Assembly: GCF_003363015.1 (NCBI RefSeq)
Contig: NZ_QRAP01000007.1
Location: 124,001-188,000 of the forward strand
Direction: 5' to 3'
DNA length: 64,000 bases
Source of the DNA: Enterobacillus tribolii
GTDB taxonomy: Bacteria; Pseudomonadota; Gammaproteobacteria; Enterobacterales; Enterobacteriaceae
The notes below the pieces were generated by a model. That model made no database searches. It had not been told where the DNA came from and saw nothing but the letters and a program-made list of their open reading frames with translations. Of this stretch, positions 15,749 to 25,185 are shown piece by piece. Every line of letters starts with the position of its first letter. Position 1 is the stretch's first letter. A program made the translations under genes and the position numbers.

Positions 15749-16347
15749 TTAAATCTTTCCTTTACTGTGTGATTTATACGGTGAAAAGCCACTTCCCTGT
15801 ATGCTGGAAGCGGCCTGATCGTATGCAATCGTGGTCTGTTGGGATAATCGTTAATACAGATCGGTTATCAGAAATTGATCGTTATTATCTATTGCGAAAT
15901 CGATCGATATAGTTAAATTGATAGTTGTGGGCTATCATTGTGTCAGCATCGATCGGCATGACAGATCAATAAGCCATAGAGAGGGAATCTGAATCCTTTG
16001 CCATTCGCTTAAGTGATATAGGTACGAAAATATCTGAAATATAAATTTAACTAAATTTGGATCCAAACATCCGTAATAATGAGAACTTTCACCTTCCCAC
16101 ATGTACCTAACTTCAGAGTGGTTATTGACTATATTATGTAATTTAATTGTTTGAAGTTAATGGTTCTTTCTTCTATAGCAAAAATATCTATTAGTTAATG
16201 TTGCATGTCTGATTGGTATTAAAATAATAAAGATGGGCTAATACTACTACAACAATAGTATTGATTATTGTTCTGTATATGAACTTAAATGTATTAATTA
16301 ACTCTCTATCCTAATTGTATTGAGATGAATAACACAAGGATTAAAGT
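15749..16347. promoter_or_regulatory. AT-rich 600-bp intergenic region
   Basis: No gene is visible. It holds an imperfect hairpin at about 15785-15813 (AGCCACTTCC/GGAAGCGGCC) with a T-run on the minus strand, resembling a terminator. A cluster of ATCGATCGAT/GATC-rich sequence lies at 15868-15960. Long AT tracts follow up to the YfjJ-like gene. The region should carry divergent promoters for the exported proteins and the YfjJ-like gene. Confidence 0.4.
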
Positions 16348-16971
16348 ATGAGCAACGAAATGGGTTATAATCAGCATCACATTAATCGCATTCATGAAAC
16401 GCTGCAGAATTCCTTACGTGAATACCCAAGGACGTTTATCCTGAATATTATCCTGAGGTTTCCTGATGCCAATTACGAAAGTTATAAAACAGATCATCAA
16501 TTGATAACCCGCTTTATTGAGTCGTTAAAATCACAGATTAAATTCACACAGAAGAGAAAGATAAAACAGGGAAAGCGAGTTCATCTCAGTAGAGTTCGCT
16601 ATGTATGGGCCAGAGAGTTTGGTGAAGAAAAGGGGAAGAAACATTATCATGTGGCATTGATACTGAATAACGATGCCTGGTACGCAGCTGGTACCTATTA
16701 TCCGAAGCAGGGACAATACGTTCACTGCCTGGGAGTGATGATTATGGATGCATGGATCAGAGCGTTGAAACTGCACGCGCAGCAGGATTATCAAAATAAA
16801 TATTATCCCCTGATAGAGTTTGTACATGAAGGTGATTTTAATCTTAATGCCAATGGAGAACATTTCGCCTGGTATTACGATACCATCATGAGAAGACTGT
16901 CCTATCTGGCTAAGCGCTTTAGCAAAGATAATTCTGATGCACATCGGAATTTTGGTTGCAGCCAGTCCTGA
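16348..16971 (+). CDS. YagK/YfjJ domain (inovirus Gp2-like) protein
   Basis: A 207-residue protein of the YagK/YfjJ C-terminal domain family, which resembles replication protein Gp2 of filamentous phages. Visible marks are FILNIILRFPD, the basic KFTQKRKIKQGKRVHLSRVR, then RYVWAREFGEEKGKKHYHVA, whose HYHVAL is like the HUH motif of rolling-circle initiators, and a C-terminal RRLSYLAKRFSKD. In E. coli CP4-57 yfjJ follows yfjI on the same strand. Here the two genes converge and a GCTACA repeat cluster lies between them. A role in element replication is plausible but unproven. Confidence 0.83.
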   Translation: MSNEMGYNQHHINRIHETLQNSLREYPRTFILNIILRFPDANYESYKTDHQLITRFIESLKSQIKFTQKRKIKQGKRVHLSRVRYVWAREFGEEKGKKHYHVALILNNDAWYAAGTYYPKQGQYVHCLGVMIMDAWIRALKLHAQQDYQNKYYPLIEFVHEGDFNLNANGEHFAWYYDTIMRRLSYLAKRFSKDNSDAHRNFGCSQS

Positions 16972-17011
16972 ATTATTGAGAGGCCCAATCAAAGCAACAA
17001 TCAGACACGGC

Positions 17012-17200
17012 TGTAGCAGCGTTGTAGCAACACAGGCGATAACACGAGGCAACATTTCTGAGCTGTAGTGCTACATCGGCAGAGTGTAGTGAAGTGAATC
17101 CGTCTCTTCCGGGTTGAACGATTTGTGAGCAAAGGAGAATGTTTCATTTGTGGGTACTTTCCAGAATGCCGCTACAGTCCGCTACAGTAGCGGTTGTAGC
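17012..17200. repeat. Cluster of TGTAGC/GCTACA hexamers (candidate iterons)
   Basis: TGTAGC occurs at 17012, 17023 and 17195. Its complement GCTACA occurs at 17070, 17171 and 17181. One-base variants (TGTAGT) are at 17064 and 17085. Six exact copies in 190 nt is far above chance. The cluster lies in the non-coding gap between the YfjJ/Gp2-like and DUF3987 genes, both linked to satellite replication, so it is a candidate origin or regulator-binding region. Confidence 0.55.
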
Positions 17201-17323
17201 AGAGGTAGAGGGTATCACAATGTATTTTTCAGATGGATAAGGCTCGCGATCTCCTCCGGACCACGAGCCTGTGTATTGTTGTGTTATCCAAAATAGTGCT
17301 CAGGTATGAGGTAGCTATTCTGG

Positions 17324-18856
17324 CTAAGCGAGGTTCTGAGGCGAAGGCGGCTGTTTATCATCATAAAATGGCATATAGCGACCATCGTTCATGAGCCAGG
17401 TAATATAAATCGCCGGGTTCTCAGGGGATTTAACAATATAAGTGAAAACACCTGTGTTCATGATGGCATTCAGCAACGGTTCCAATCTTTCGCTGCGGCG
17501 AAATTTGTTCGGACCATATTTAATGACATCGTTCTTTTTGAACGGTAAGCCATTAGTGGATCTGAATTTATGATAGATCCACTGAGTTAGTATTTGCACG
17601 TCCTGCTGGAATTTATACTCATCCGTGAACTGATAAAACCAGGCCGCGGTATGGTTGAGATACCAGGTCATAATCGCTGATGCCTGGGAAATAACATTAA
17701 GAGAAATAATGTCCTCCTCCTGGTTGCCGACGTAATTCAGCAGCGCAGCGATACGCAACGCATTCGTACTGGCTTTCAGTACCATGGGTTTGATATATGA
17801 CCAGGCGCATCCCGGCAATGTGTATGCCAGCCAGTGCTCACGCATCGTCTCCCAGTGGGCTTCAGCTTCAGGTGAAAGCTTAAGAACCTTCTTCTTACCT
17901 TCACCTGAATTAATTTTTTTAAGCTGCTGCCCGAGTAATTTACCAATAAGGTCGTGAAAGTAGATTAAAGCACTTTCATCACGGTAAGCGGTATCCGGAC
18001 GATAATGGTAGCTCAACATACAGGAACTTAGCGTGTTATTCGGGGTGATATTTGAAAAGAGGAAGCGGGATAAAAAACCGCTCTCTAATGCTTTATCACC
18101 ATCTTTTTTCATGTAATCGAAAAAAAGCGAAGGCTGTAACATCAAGGACACCGTCAGCGTCGGTTTAAAGCATTGGGTGGCACGCTGATGACGATTATGC
18201 TCATACACATCGCCATCCCAGGCTTTATTGTAGAACGCCAGATTATCTTTAAGACGTGCGTCAAAGAAGTTGCTGGCTTCATCAGAAATCAGACCTGCGC
18301 AGGGATAGGCATTCAGGCCAGCGATGAGCGCGGCAAGCGAGGTGTCATTGTAGACCAGCGTGGGTAGTAAGGGCTTGCGGGGTTCAATCGATGCGTGAGA
18401 TTTCAGGGCTGCCTGGGCCTCGTCTGTGCACAGGTCTTTTTTAATTGTATCGCGCAGCTTACTTTCCAGTGCCTTTAAACTGGTTTTCCATACGACATAA
18501 TCTTCGCGCCAGACAGCCTGGTTAACCCGATGTGATTCGGCCAACTCAGCCCTGAAAGCATCAAAGGGCTTCATTACCTGTTTGCTGACGGACGATTTGC
18601 CCGTCCCTGAATCAGCGAGCGTCAGGATGTTGAGTGAACAATGCTCCTCTATGTCCGTGTAAGGATTGAGTACATTGATATGCGAATGGCAGGCCAATGA
18701 TACTGCCGCTAAAACAGCGTTCACGGCAAGTACAGTTGGTACTTTTCCACCATCCTGAAGATAGTTGATGGCGTTCTGCATTATCAATGGCAATGCATCA
18801 ACGGGGAAGGGACTGGCAGAATTAACCAGTGGAAGTGCAGGGGGGAAATATGACAT
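17324..18856 (-). CDS. DUF3987 family NTPase (YfjI-like)
   Basis: A 510-residue protein of the YfjI/DUF3987 family. The P-loop is ADSGTGKSS at about residues 81-89, followed by a conserved core (DEASNFFDARLKDNLAFYNK, LSRFLFSN). The C-terminus looks like a winged-helix DNA-binding region. These proteins resemble helicase-primase parts of satellite phages and probably start or aid replication of the element. The gene sits 146 nt downstream of alpA on the same strand, as in CP4-57. Size is slightly above E. coli YfjI (469). Confidence 0.88.
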   Translation of the reverse strand: MSYFPPALPLVNSASPFPVDALPLIMQNAINYLQDGGKVPTVLAVNAVLAAVSLACHSHINVLNPYTDIEEHCSLNILTLADSGTGKSSVSKQVMKPFDAFRAELAESHRVNQAVWREDYVVWKTSLKALESKLRDTIKKDLCTDEAQAALKSHASIEPRKPLLPTLVYNDTSLAALIAGLNAYPCAGLISDEASNFFDARLKDNLAFYNKAWDGDVYEHNRHQRATQCFKPTLTVSLMLQPSLFFDYMKKDGDKALESGFLSRFLFSNITPNNTLSSCMLSYHYRPDTAYRDESALIYFHDLIGKLLGQQLKKINSGEGKKKVLKLSPEAEAHWETMREHWLAYTLPGCAWSYIKPMVLKASTNALRIAALLNYVGNQEEDIISLNVISQASAIMTWYLNHTAAWFYQFTDEYKFQQDVQILTQWIYHKFRSTNGLPFKKNDVIKYGPNKFRRSERLEPLLNAIMNTGVFTYIVKSPENPAIYITWLMNDGRYMPFYDDKQPPSPQNLA

Positions 18857-19002
18857 TTCAATTTCCTTTTTTTCAATCCAAATAACTCAGGGATGACATC
18901 ACAGATGCGATTAACCCTGCCGGGTAAGGGCATGCGGTGAATGTTTTTAATGTGGTGATTCAGAATGCTCCTTCGACAGTTGCCTGTTGAAGGGAGAGGA
19001 GA

Positions 19003-19215
19003 TCAGAGTATGGCCTGTTTGCGTTGCAATACCCATTCATCCAGCTCTGACTCAAGCCAGCCAACAGACTGTTTGCCCAGCGGATAAGGCTTCGGGAACG
19101 CCGGGTCGTGGCGCGGTGATTTGGCATTAAGCCAGTCGTAGATGGTGGAACGGGCGATCCCCAGTTTGCTGACAACTGCGGGTAAACGTAGTACTTTTAC
19201 TGTTGATGTGGTCAT
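19003..19215 (-). CDS. AlpA family excision/transcription regulator
   Basis: A 70-residue MerR-like helix-turn-helix protein. LRLPAVVSKLGIARSTIYDW is the DNA-binding region, followed by FPKPYPLGKQSVGWLESELD and a final WVLQRKQ. This is the AlpA/P4 Vis pattern. In CP4-57 AlpA induces the integrase and promotes excision. The start at 19215 was chosen over an upstream frame opening because it begins the conserved domain. It lies directly upstream of the DUF3987 gene. Confidence 0.92.
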   Translation of the reverse strand: MTTSTVKVLRLPAVVSKLGIARSTIYDWLNAKSPRHDPAFPKPYPLGKQSVGWLESELDEWVLQRKQAIL

Positions 19216-19342
19216 TTTTGCATTGCCTCTGTTTGGGTTAATTTGAACAAGACAGAGACTAACCGCGAAAAAAATGCTGTGTAAGACGTAAGGTAAAGTA
19301 TAAAAAAACATTAGCTCACGTATTGACATCCGGGAGGATATT

Positions 19343-20053
19343 TTGAGAGGAAATGATGTTAGTGCCCTATTTAATAAGTTGAAAGACGCTTATGAACTCA
19401 AGCTTGATGAATTGAAAAAAGATGGGAAAATATCGACTAAAAAATACCAAGAGGATGTTCAAAGATTTTGTGAAGAGAGAGAAAAGGAATATGATGGGGT
19501 TGAATATTTTCTGGCTGAAAGTACACAGTTGTTGAAAAGTGAATCTGCATCTGTTTGGGTTGATGCAGTTTTGCAGGGCAGGTTTGATAAGTATCTATAT
19601 ATATCGTTATGTTATTACCATCTGGCCTTTCTCGTGTCAGGCAGAGAGCGTATAATCGATGCGTGCAATTATATTCAAGATGCCATGTATTTTTATGGAA
19701 AATGGCATGGAAGTCGAGAACATAAGGAATGGGCAGAAAATGAAGAAAAAAAAGAAAAGGATCGTCTTGATAATGCCAAGGAGAGTATGAATGAAAAATA
19801 CGTACCTATAAAAGTTGAAATAATACGACTTTTACATTCAAAAATGCCTTTGGATAAATGGGCGTCAGTGCCAAAAGCGATTGAAGGCATTCGGCGAGAA
19901 TTAGTATTGTTCCTTGAGAATGAGCCGCAAAATAAGGCTTCTAATTTGGATTGCAATAACCTGGAGAGAACAATAAAAGGCTGGGTAAAGAAGGATAGCA
20001 TTTTGGAGTTTGCATTTTCTGAAGCGGTTTTGAAAAAAATAAAGAGGCCATGA
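19343..20053 (+). CDS. Unrecognised 236-residue protein, TTG start
   Basis: I recognise no family. It is strongly charged and helical, with likely coiled-coil segments (LKDAYELKLDELKKDGKIST; EWAENEEKKEKDRLDNAKES). Its central part has a Tyr-rich stretch (FDKYLYISLCYYHLAFLVSG). The start is most likely the TTG at 19343, because GGAGG lies 5 nt upstream and no ATG is suitably placed. It is divergent from alpA, so the two promoters share 19216-19342. A lone accessory gene at this place in a satellite is often a defence or regulatory gene, but I see no motif to support that. Confidence 0.65.
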   Translation: MRGNDVSALFNKLKDAYELKLDELKKDGKISTKKYQEDVQRFCEEREKEYDGVEYFLAESTQLLKSESASVWVDAVLQGRFDKYLYISLCYYHLAFLVSGRERIIDACNYIQDAMYFYGKWHGSREHKEWAENEEKKEKDRLDNAKESMNEKYVPIKVEIIRLLHSKMPLDKWASVPKAIEGIRRELVLFLENEPQNKASNLDCNNLERTIKGWVKKDSILEFAFSEAVLKKIKRP

Positions 20054-20407
20054 AACATCTAAACTTCATGTTTCTTATGTAGTGAGACATGAAATGGAGA
20101 TAATCTAGAGCAGTAAGAATGTTCAGAATACTAGTATGATCTTTCTGATATTAATGCGCCAGAATGTTCTTAGGATCTGTCTCCGTGGAGTCTAACTCAT
20201 TATCTCATCCCAGAGGTATGGTGTTAGTTGGTCAGAAGAGTGCGTTAATGTTTGCTTAACGCTCAAAGCAAGCATTGGCGCTGCACTTTATGGAAAGTTT
20301 GTCCAACAGTAGTGCTTTGTTGAATGCCTGGATATCAAGAGTTTGAGATTAAATCCCTTACTATCTCTTACCTAATTGGAGTCACCAAAGTGGTCTTTGC
20401 AGAAAAT
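20054..20407. other. Non-coding gap with no clear feature
   Basis: About 350 nt between two converging genes. GAAACAT-N9-ATGTTTC at about 20051-20073 is a weak hairpin just after the plus-strand stop and may act as a terminator. No gene or repeat is evident in the rest. Confidence 0.4.
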
Positions 20408-21217
20408 TCATCCTCCCAATGACTGTGCTGCCTTTTTTATTAAATTTTCCCGGCACTTATAACAAACTACGAACAAAAAAAACGATAATACTGTGCTAAG
20501 TATTTTACGAATTATTTCATTTCTTTCTGAATAAACTTGATAAGTATCCGCAAGCGTACTATATGTTCTGGATAGCAACTGTACCGAAGAGAAGTATGAC
20601 ACCATCGCACTATCGCATTCTTCTGATAAAGAATTTTTATTTTGAGTGATATTACGCATTATTACCCGGGTTTGTGCAACCAGCGCATCAGATAATTTAT
20701 CCTCAGATGGTGCGGTAAGTCCCGAAACCAATGCCATGTAATCATTAATTGCATTTTGATTACATTCAGCAAGTTTTGGATAAATCGAGTGCAAATTATC
20801 TGCTATGTTCTTAACTAACTTTTGAGTTTCTGGGGGAAGATTTAAATACCAACTAAGATATTTTTTCTCTTCAAATGGCTTTAACATACCAATGATAATT
20901 GGTTTTTCTGCTAACCAAAAATCCAAATATCTAGATTCTGCAATGTTCAACTTTAGTGCTATTTGCGCAGCTTCTAAGAAAGTATGCTTTTTGGACATCA
21001 ATTCATCCCTCATTTCAGTTCGCTGATTTTGATATTCACTTCGCAGCTTTGTGAGTAATCGGGTATGTTCAATAACGATATTTTCATAATATCCTGGCGG
21101 CGTTTCTGGAATTCTCTTCAAACTCAACCATCCTAAATTGATCAGTCCGATGCTAACCATGAGTAGTACCGCAATAATTTCATATTTATTTTTATTTATA
21201 TTGTGAAGGAAGGTCAT
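20408..21217 (-). CDS. Two-helix membrane protein following the STAND gene
   Basis: A 269-residue protein with one membrane segment near the N-terminus (IIAVLLMVSIGLINLGWLSL) and one near the C-terminus (ILSTVLSFFLFVVCYK). Between them is a mainly helical domain of about 200 residues, probably periplasmic, and a short basic cytoplasmic tail follows. No family is recognised. It begins 76 nt after the end of the nuclease-STAND gene on the same strand and may be its last operon member. Involvement in the same system is inferred from position only. Confidence 0.6.
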   Translation of the reverse strand: MTFLHNINKNKYEIIAVLLMVSIGLINLGWLSLKRIPETPPGYYENIVIEHTRLLTKLRSEYQNQRTEMRDELMSKKHTFLEAAQIALKLNIAESRYLDFWLAEKPIIIGMLKPFEEKKYLSWYLNLPPETQKLVKNIADNLHSIYPKLAECNQNAINDYMALVSGLTAPSEDKLSDALVAQTRVIMRNITQNKNSLSEECDSAMVSYFSSVQLLSRTYSTLADTYQVYSERNEIIRKILSTVLSFFLFVVCYKCRENLIKKAAQSLGG

Positions 21218-21293
21218 TGAATAATTCCATTGTTGATTTCATTTATATATGAGATAGCTTACTATTATTTTTGAATTAGCCTTCAACCAGCCC

Positions 21294-24200
21294 TTATTCA
21301 AATCGTTGTTCCCGTTCACTATCTTCCCGTTGTTCACGCTCTTTTTGGCGAACGACCCACAGACTCATTTTTTCACAAACTATTTTAACAGCCTCGGCGA
21401 GATCTGGACGTTCATGTTTACTTAGCGCACCGATGGCGCTTGCTCTAGCTTGCATTAAGTTGGCCAAGCTACCAGTCCAGGATGATGGAGTGATCCGCTC
21501 AGCAAAAGACTCCAGCACAGTTAATGGCTCAGGAGAGGCCTCTAACAGTTCTATAGCAGCTTCGTGTAGGGTTAGTACATTCTGTTCATCATCCTTTGAC
21601 CAGAGAGTTACACCAGCCGCAATGGCAGCCCAAACGCTGGGATCATTTCTGGCACGGCACCATTCAATCAAGACGCTAGTACTTACATCAGCAAGAGGAG
21701 AACGGCGTAAACCGCCACGTCGAATAAAGAACTGTCTTCTCTGCTGCTGTTCCTCGGTGCATTCAAAAATGCAATTGAGAAATGATTCAGGCATTAACGC
21801 AACAGTTGTTGCTATAGTCTTCTCGAATCCCAAAAAATATCCATAGTGTTCATCAATGACATTGAAAATTGCGTCCAACCACTCAATTTTTTTGGCCTCA
21901 TTACCATCGAAACGCAATGCGGCATCGATAACTCGTTCCATGTAAAAATCAATTGTCCCTCTTTGGCCTCTGTCGCTGTTTTTAACCCGCTGGATTGCAG
22001 CAGCAAGACCAATCAACCGAAAGTCTGCGCCAAGCATATCTGTCGATTTGTCTTTACCATGCAGTCTCATGGAGAGCGCATGCAAAATGACATTATCTCC
22101 GCTTGCTTTACTCAGGAGTTGCTCAGCAAGCTCGAGAAGACGAATTCTCGGCAAATTGGCGTATTGTTCTCGCCATAAAATCGACTCATACATGAAAGGG
22201 CGAATGTCTGGATCTTCCAAATGCTTCATGCAGCGATCCAAATCATTTACTGTAAATTTCCCCCAAGGATGCAAGCCAACCAATACCTGTCGAAGTTCAG
22301 GATGCTGCGCACATTGGTCGAGAAACTTCTGTGCTAATGATGGATCGACAGAGTCAACTTCTTCGATGAATCCCCCAATAACTCCAAAGTCTTTGTTAGC
22401 ATCTGGCTGTTTTTCAATTTGTTCAACAAGTCGCTGCCAGCCAATACTTAGATCATGTGCCCCTCGAGCAAGTCCTCGACCAAAGACAGCGCGATAAGGC
22501 ATTCCACCGATGGAGAACAGATCTGCTCCTAACTCCTCAAGAACATGATTTGATAAGGCAAAGTCCTGTCCCAATTGAAGTGCTTTAGCTTCAAGTCGTT
22601 TTCCGGCTGCGGTATATTTATCGGAGTCCTCATGATCAAAATCCGCATCCAGTGCCCAATAATCATCATTTATACTCAACACGTATGTCTTTATTGTTGG
22701 AATTAACGCAATGGGCTCCAACTCCTTCTCTAAGGCAGCAAGACTATCCGGCAACTGCTCAACATCATCTCCATCGCTACGCTTGGTATAGTCATAATAG
22801 ACCGTTGAACGAACGGCTTTCCAACCTTCCCCCCAAGGACTTAAAGCATTTAATGTACGGGCAGCATCGACGAGTTTGTCTCGCATTGCTTCTTGAAACC
22901 AAATTCCCCTGAATTTGTCAGCTAGGATTGATCTTGCAGGCCTTTCAAGCTCAGGAGCTCCGGATGCCGCTAAATGGATAATTACGTCAATAAAGGCGCT
23001 GCGCCATTCGACAAGTTCATCATAGTTGGGTTCGTATCCATAGTCTCTTGGTCGAGCTCCAAACTCACCAACCCCAAACCCTGACCACGGTGGGCCATCC
23101 AGGGCGGTTGACAGCATCTTGAAGGCCAAAGATCTACGCGTAATAATGTTTGATGCAATGCATTCGTTCATTAAAGCAATACGCTGGCTTAGTGATGCAT
23201 GAGTACCAGACAGATACGCCTGGAAAAACCTTGGGACCATGTTTCGAGCAGAGTCCAGGTCATTATTATCGGCTTCGTCCTCTGCCATTTGAATAAGAAG
23301 CCTGGCGCATCGTTCAAAGGCGTTCGGTTCGTATGCCATCATTTGTAAAAGACGCAGAATACTACGTCGCTGCGGATTGTAGCCCGGTTCCATACCTTTG
23401 AAATCAGATGATGAGAGTACGGCCTCAATTCTGTTGAGCAATGCTTCAGGTGCAACCGGTCCGATATACCCAAGTATTCGTAACGAAATATCATTTAACT
23501 CGGCTATTCTTCCTAGCATTCCTTCAGGCTGAAGCCAGGCTTCTACAATTTCTTTCGCAACAAGATGGTCATGCAACAACCCCAAGCGATGCGAAAAAGA
23601 CATTAATAAACGCCCACAACCCGGAGCTTCAAAAGTCGCCCTAAGTTGATCGACGGGAATACTGTCGAGTGCGGATGCTGCCAATCTGTTAGCAATGGCA
23701 TGAGGTAAGATAGCTCTCCAGTGAGATCTTTTCTGAACGATATGACGTTCCATCAGCTTCGTAACGGCTTTAAATAACTGGGTTCTGGAATACCCAAAGA
23801 GCGCCCCTAATATTTCCAGTTCGTCGGTAGCAGCATCTGTACTAGATACCGAGAATGAATATACCAGTGACAATATTTCAGCTTGCTCCCGTAAATTACC
23901 ATCAGGATGATTACGCTGTTCAAACAAGCGATTAAACAACTGCGCATCAGAAAGTAGAGCCAAACTCTCGCCTTCCTCCCCTCTCTCAGCTATAGCTAAA
24001 GCAACTCTTGCATTCCCATCTGCAAACTCAGCAATACGACGGGCATTATTCTGACCAATAGAAGGGAAGCGACGGATAAGAAGTTGCTCTGCCACCTCTG
24101 GACCATCTGTCTCAATATGGATGACCTCGGTTGTCTGTGGTTTGTCATCCCTAATGTCGTACTCGATTGTGATGAGGCTTACTTCTTTTCCTGTGGCTGA

Positions 24201-25145
24201 TACCTTGCTGGCAAGCGAAGCATGGAGTTCTGATGGACAATTATCAAGGATCATAATTGCTCGTCGGTCCTCAGCGATAAGCTTATCAAGCATTGCTGTA
24301 GCCGACGGTACTGGCTCAGAGCCAGTATCAACATAAATAGCTACTGTCCGGTCAAGCGCATCTGTTCCAACAGTTTCATCAAAGAGCGCCTGAACGATCC
24401 GAGTTTTCCCGACACCAGACAATCCTGTAATACGAACTGCCTTATTCGTCGAACGAATAAGGGCTCGCATTGGGCTAATTGCTTCATCAATTTTAAGTTT
24501 TTGCCCCTTTCCCGACGGTAAAGTAATGGTTACACCTGGGGCTGAGATTAAAGTGTCTGTAACACCTTGGGGTGGATTGCTCCAGGCTCCATAGGGTTGC
24601 CAACCGGAATACCCTTGCCCAAGCTTCCCTTTTACCCACAGCATGACTGATGAATGTTGGCGTAGCCATTGAATGAGTTTGGAACGGTCGTAGAAATCGA
24701 GATGAAGATTGCTTTTGTTAGGATCATCTTTTACTGCATCCCTCATCGCTTTGAGACGATCCGCCTTTCCTGACGGCGAGCAATCATCACCCAGGCTGAC
24801 AATGATGTAGCTACCTTGCTTTCTGGCTTGTTCAGAGATTATGGGTGAAAGCGCGTTGCCGGTGCCCATTTCCTTCTCAATTGTAGCCTTTGGCATTTTA
24901 TGTTTCTTTGCCTGAAAGACCGTATTAGGCCTTATAAGAAAGCCTGGTTTCAGTTGATCAACTGGAACCTGAACATGGATATCAATTCCTCCGTCAGGGG
25001 CTGTAATTGAGCCAGACCAATTTACACATGCAGGGCTATGACCATGTATTGCCACTTCAGCTTCTGCTAGACGAGCTATCAGCTCTTCTAGCTGAGTATC
25101 GGAGAGCCGAAGTAATTCATCCTTTTCAATGTCAAAGATTGCCAC
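21294..25145 (-). CDS. REase-like nuclease fused to STAND ATPase (1283 aa)
   Basis: A large three-part protein. Residues 1-150 look like a PD-(D/E)xK/Mrr-type nuclease: GGIDIHV (Asp55) followed by VFQAKKH (Gln78, Lys80). A STAND P-loop ATPase follows, with Walker A GLSGVGKT at 241-248 and Walker B IMILDN at about 297-302. The remaining about 900 residues are helical and suited to sensing a target. This is the layout of Avs-type antiviral STAND proteins, which recognise phage proteins and then activate an N-terminal nuclease. The start is GTG at 25145 with AAGG upstream; a decayed copy of the gene start at 29786-29873 has the same GTG and spacing. The gene follows the reverse transcriptase by 40 nt on the same strand. 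The exact Avs type cannot be assigned by eye. Confidence 0.82.
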   Translation of the reverse strand: MAIFDIEKDELLRLSDTQLEELIARLAEAEVAIHGHSPACVNWSGSITAPDGGIDIHVQVPVDQLKPGFLIRPNTVFQAKKHKMPKATIEKEMGTGNALSPIISEQARKQGSYIIVSLGDDCSPSGKADRLKAMRDAVKDDPNKSNLHLDFYDRSKLIQWLRQHSSVMLWVKGKLGQGYSGWQPYGAWSNPPQGVTDTLISAPGVTITLPSGKGQKLKIDEAISPMRALIRSTNKAVRITGLSGVGKTRIVQALFDETVGTDALDRTVAIYVDTGSEPVPSATAMLDKLIAEDRRAIMILDNCPSELHASLASKVSATGKEVSLITIEYDIRDDKPQTTEVIHIETDGPEVAEQLLIRRFPSIGQNNARRIAEFADGNARVALAIAERGEEGESLALLSDAQLFNRLFEQRNHPDGNLREQAEILSLVYSFSVSSTDAATDELEILGALFGYSRTQLFKAVTKLMERHIVQKRSHWRAILPHAIANRLAASALDSIPVDQLRATFEAPGCGRLLMSFSHRLGLLHDHLVAKEIVEAWLQPEGMLGRIAELNDISLRILGYIGPVAPEALLNRIEAVLSSSDFKGMEPGYNPQRRSILRLLQMMAYEPNAFERCARLLIQMAEDEADNNDLDSARNMVPRFFQAYLSGTHASLSQRIALMNECIASNIITRRSLAFKMLSTALDGPPWSGFGVGEFGARPRDYGYEPNYDELVEWRSAFIDVIIHLAASGAPELERPARSILADKFRGIWFQEAMRDKLVDAARTLNALSPWGEGWKAVRSTVYYDYTKRSDGDDVEQLPDSLAALEKELEPIALIPTIKTYVLSINDDYWALDADFDHEDSDKYTAAGKRLEAKALQLGQDFALSNHVLEELGADLFSIGGMPYRAVFGRGLARGAHDLSIGWQRLVEQIEKQPDANKDFGVIGGFIEEVDSVDPSLAQKFLDQCAQHPELRQVLVGLHPWGKFTVNDLDRCMKHLEDPDIRPFMYESILWREQYANLPRIRLLELAEQLLSKASGDNVILHALSMRLHGKDKSTDMLGADFRLIGLAAAIQRVKNSDRGQRGTIDFYMERVIDAALRFDGNEAKKIEWLDAIFNVIDEHYGYFLGFEKTIATTVALMPESFLNCIFECTEEQQQRRQFFIRRGGLRRSPLADVSTSVLIEWCRARNDPSVWAAIAAGVTLWSKDDEQNVLTLHEAAIELLEASPEPLTVLESFAERITPSSWTGSLANLMQARASAIGALSKHERPDLAEAVKIVCEKMSLWVVRQKEREQREDSEREQRFE

Positions 25146-25185
25146 GCATTCACCTTAGTAAAAATTTTTTGCCCTGGTTCTTACA

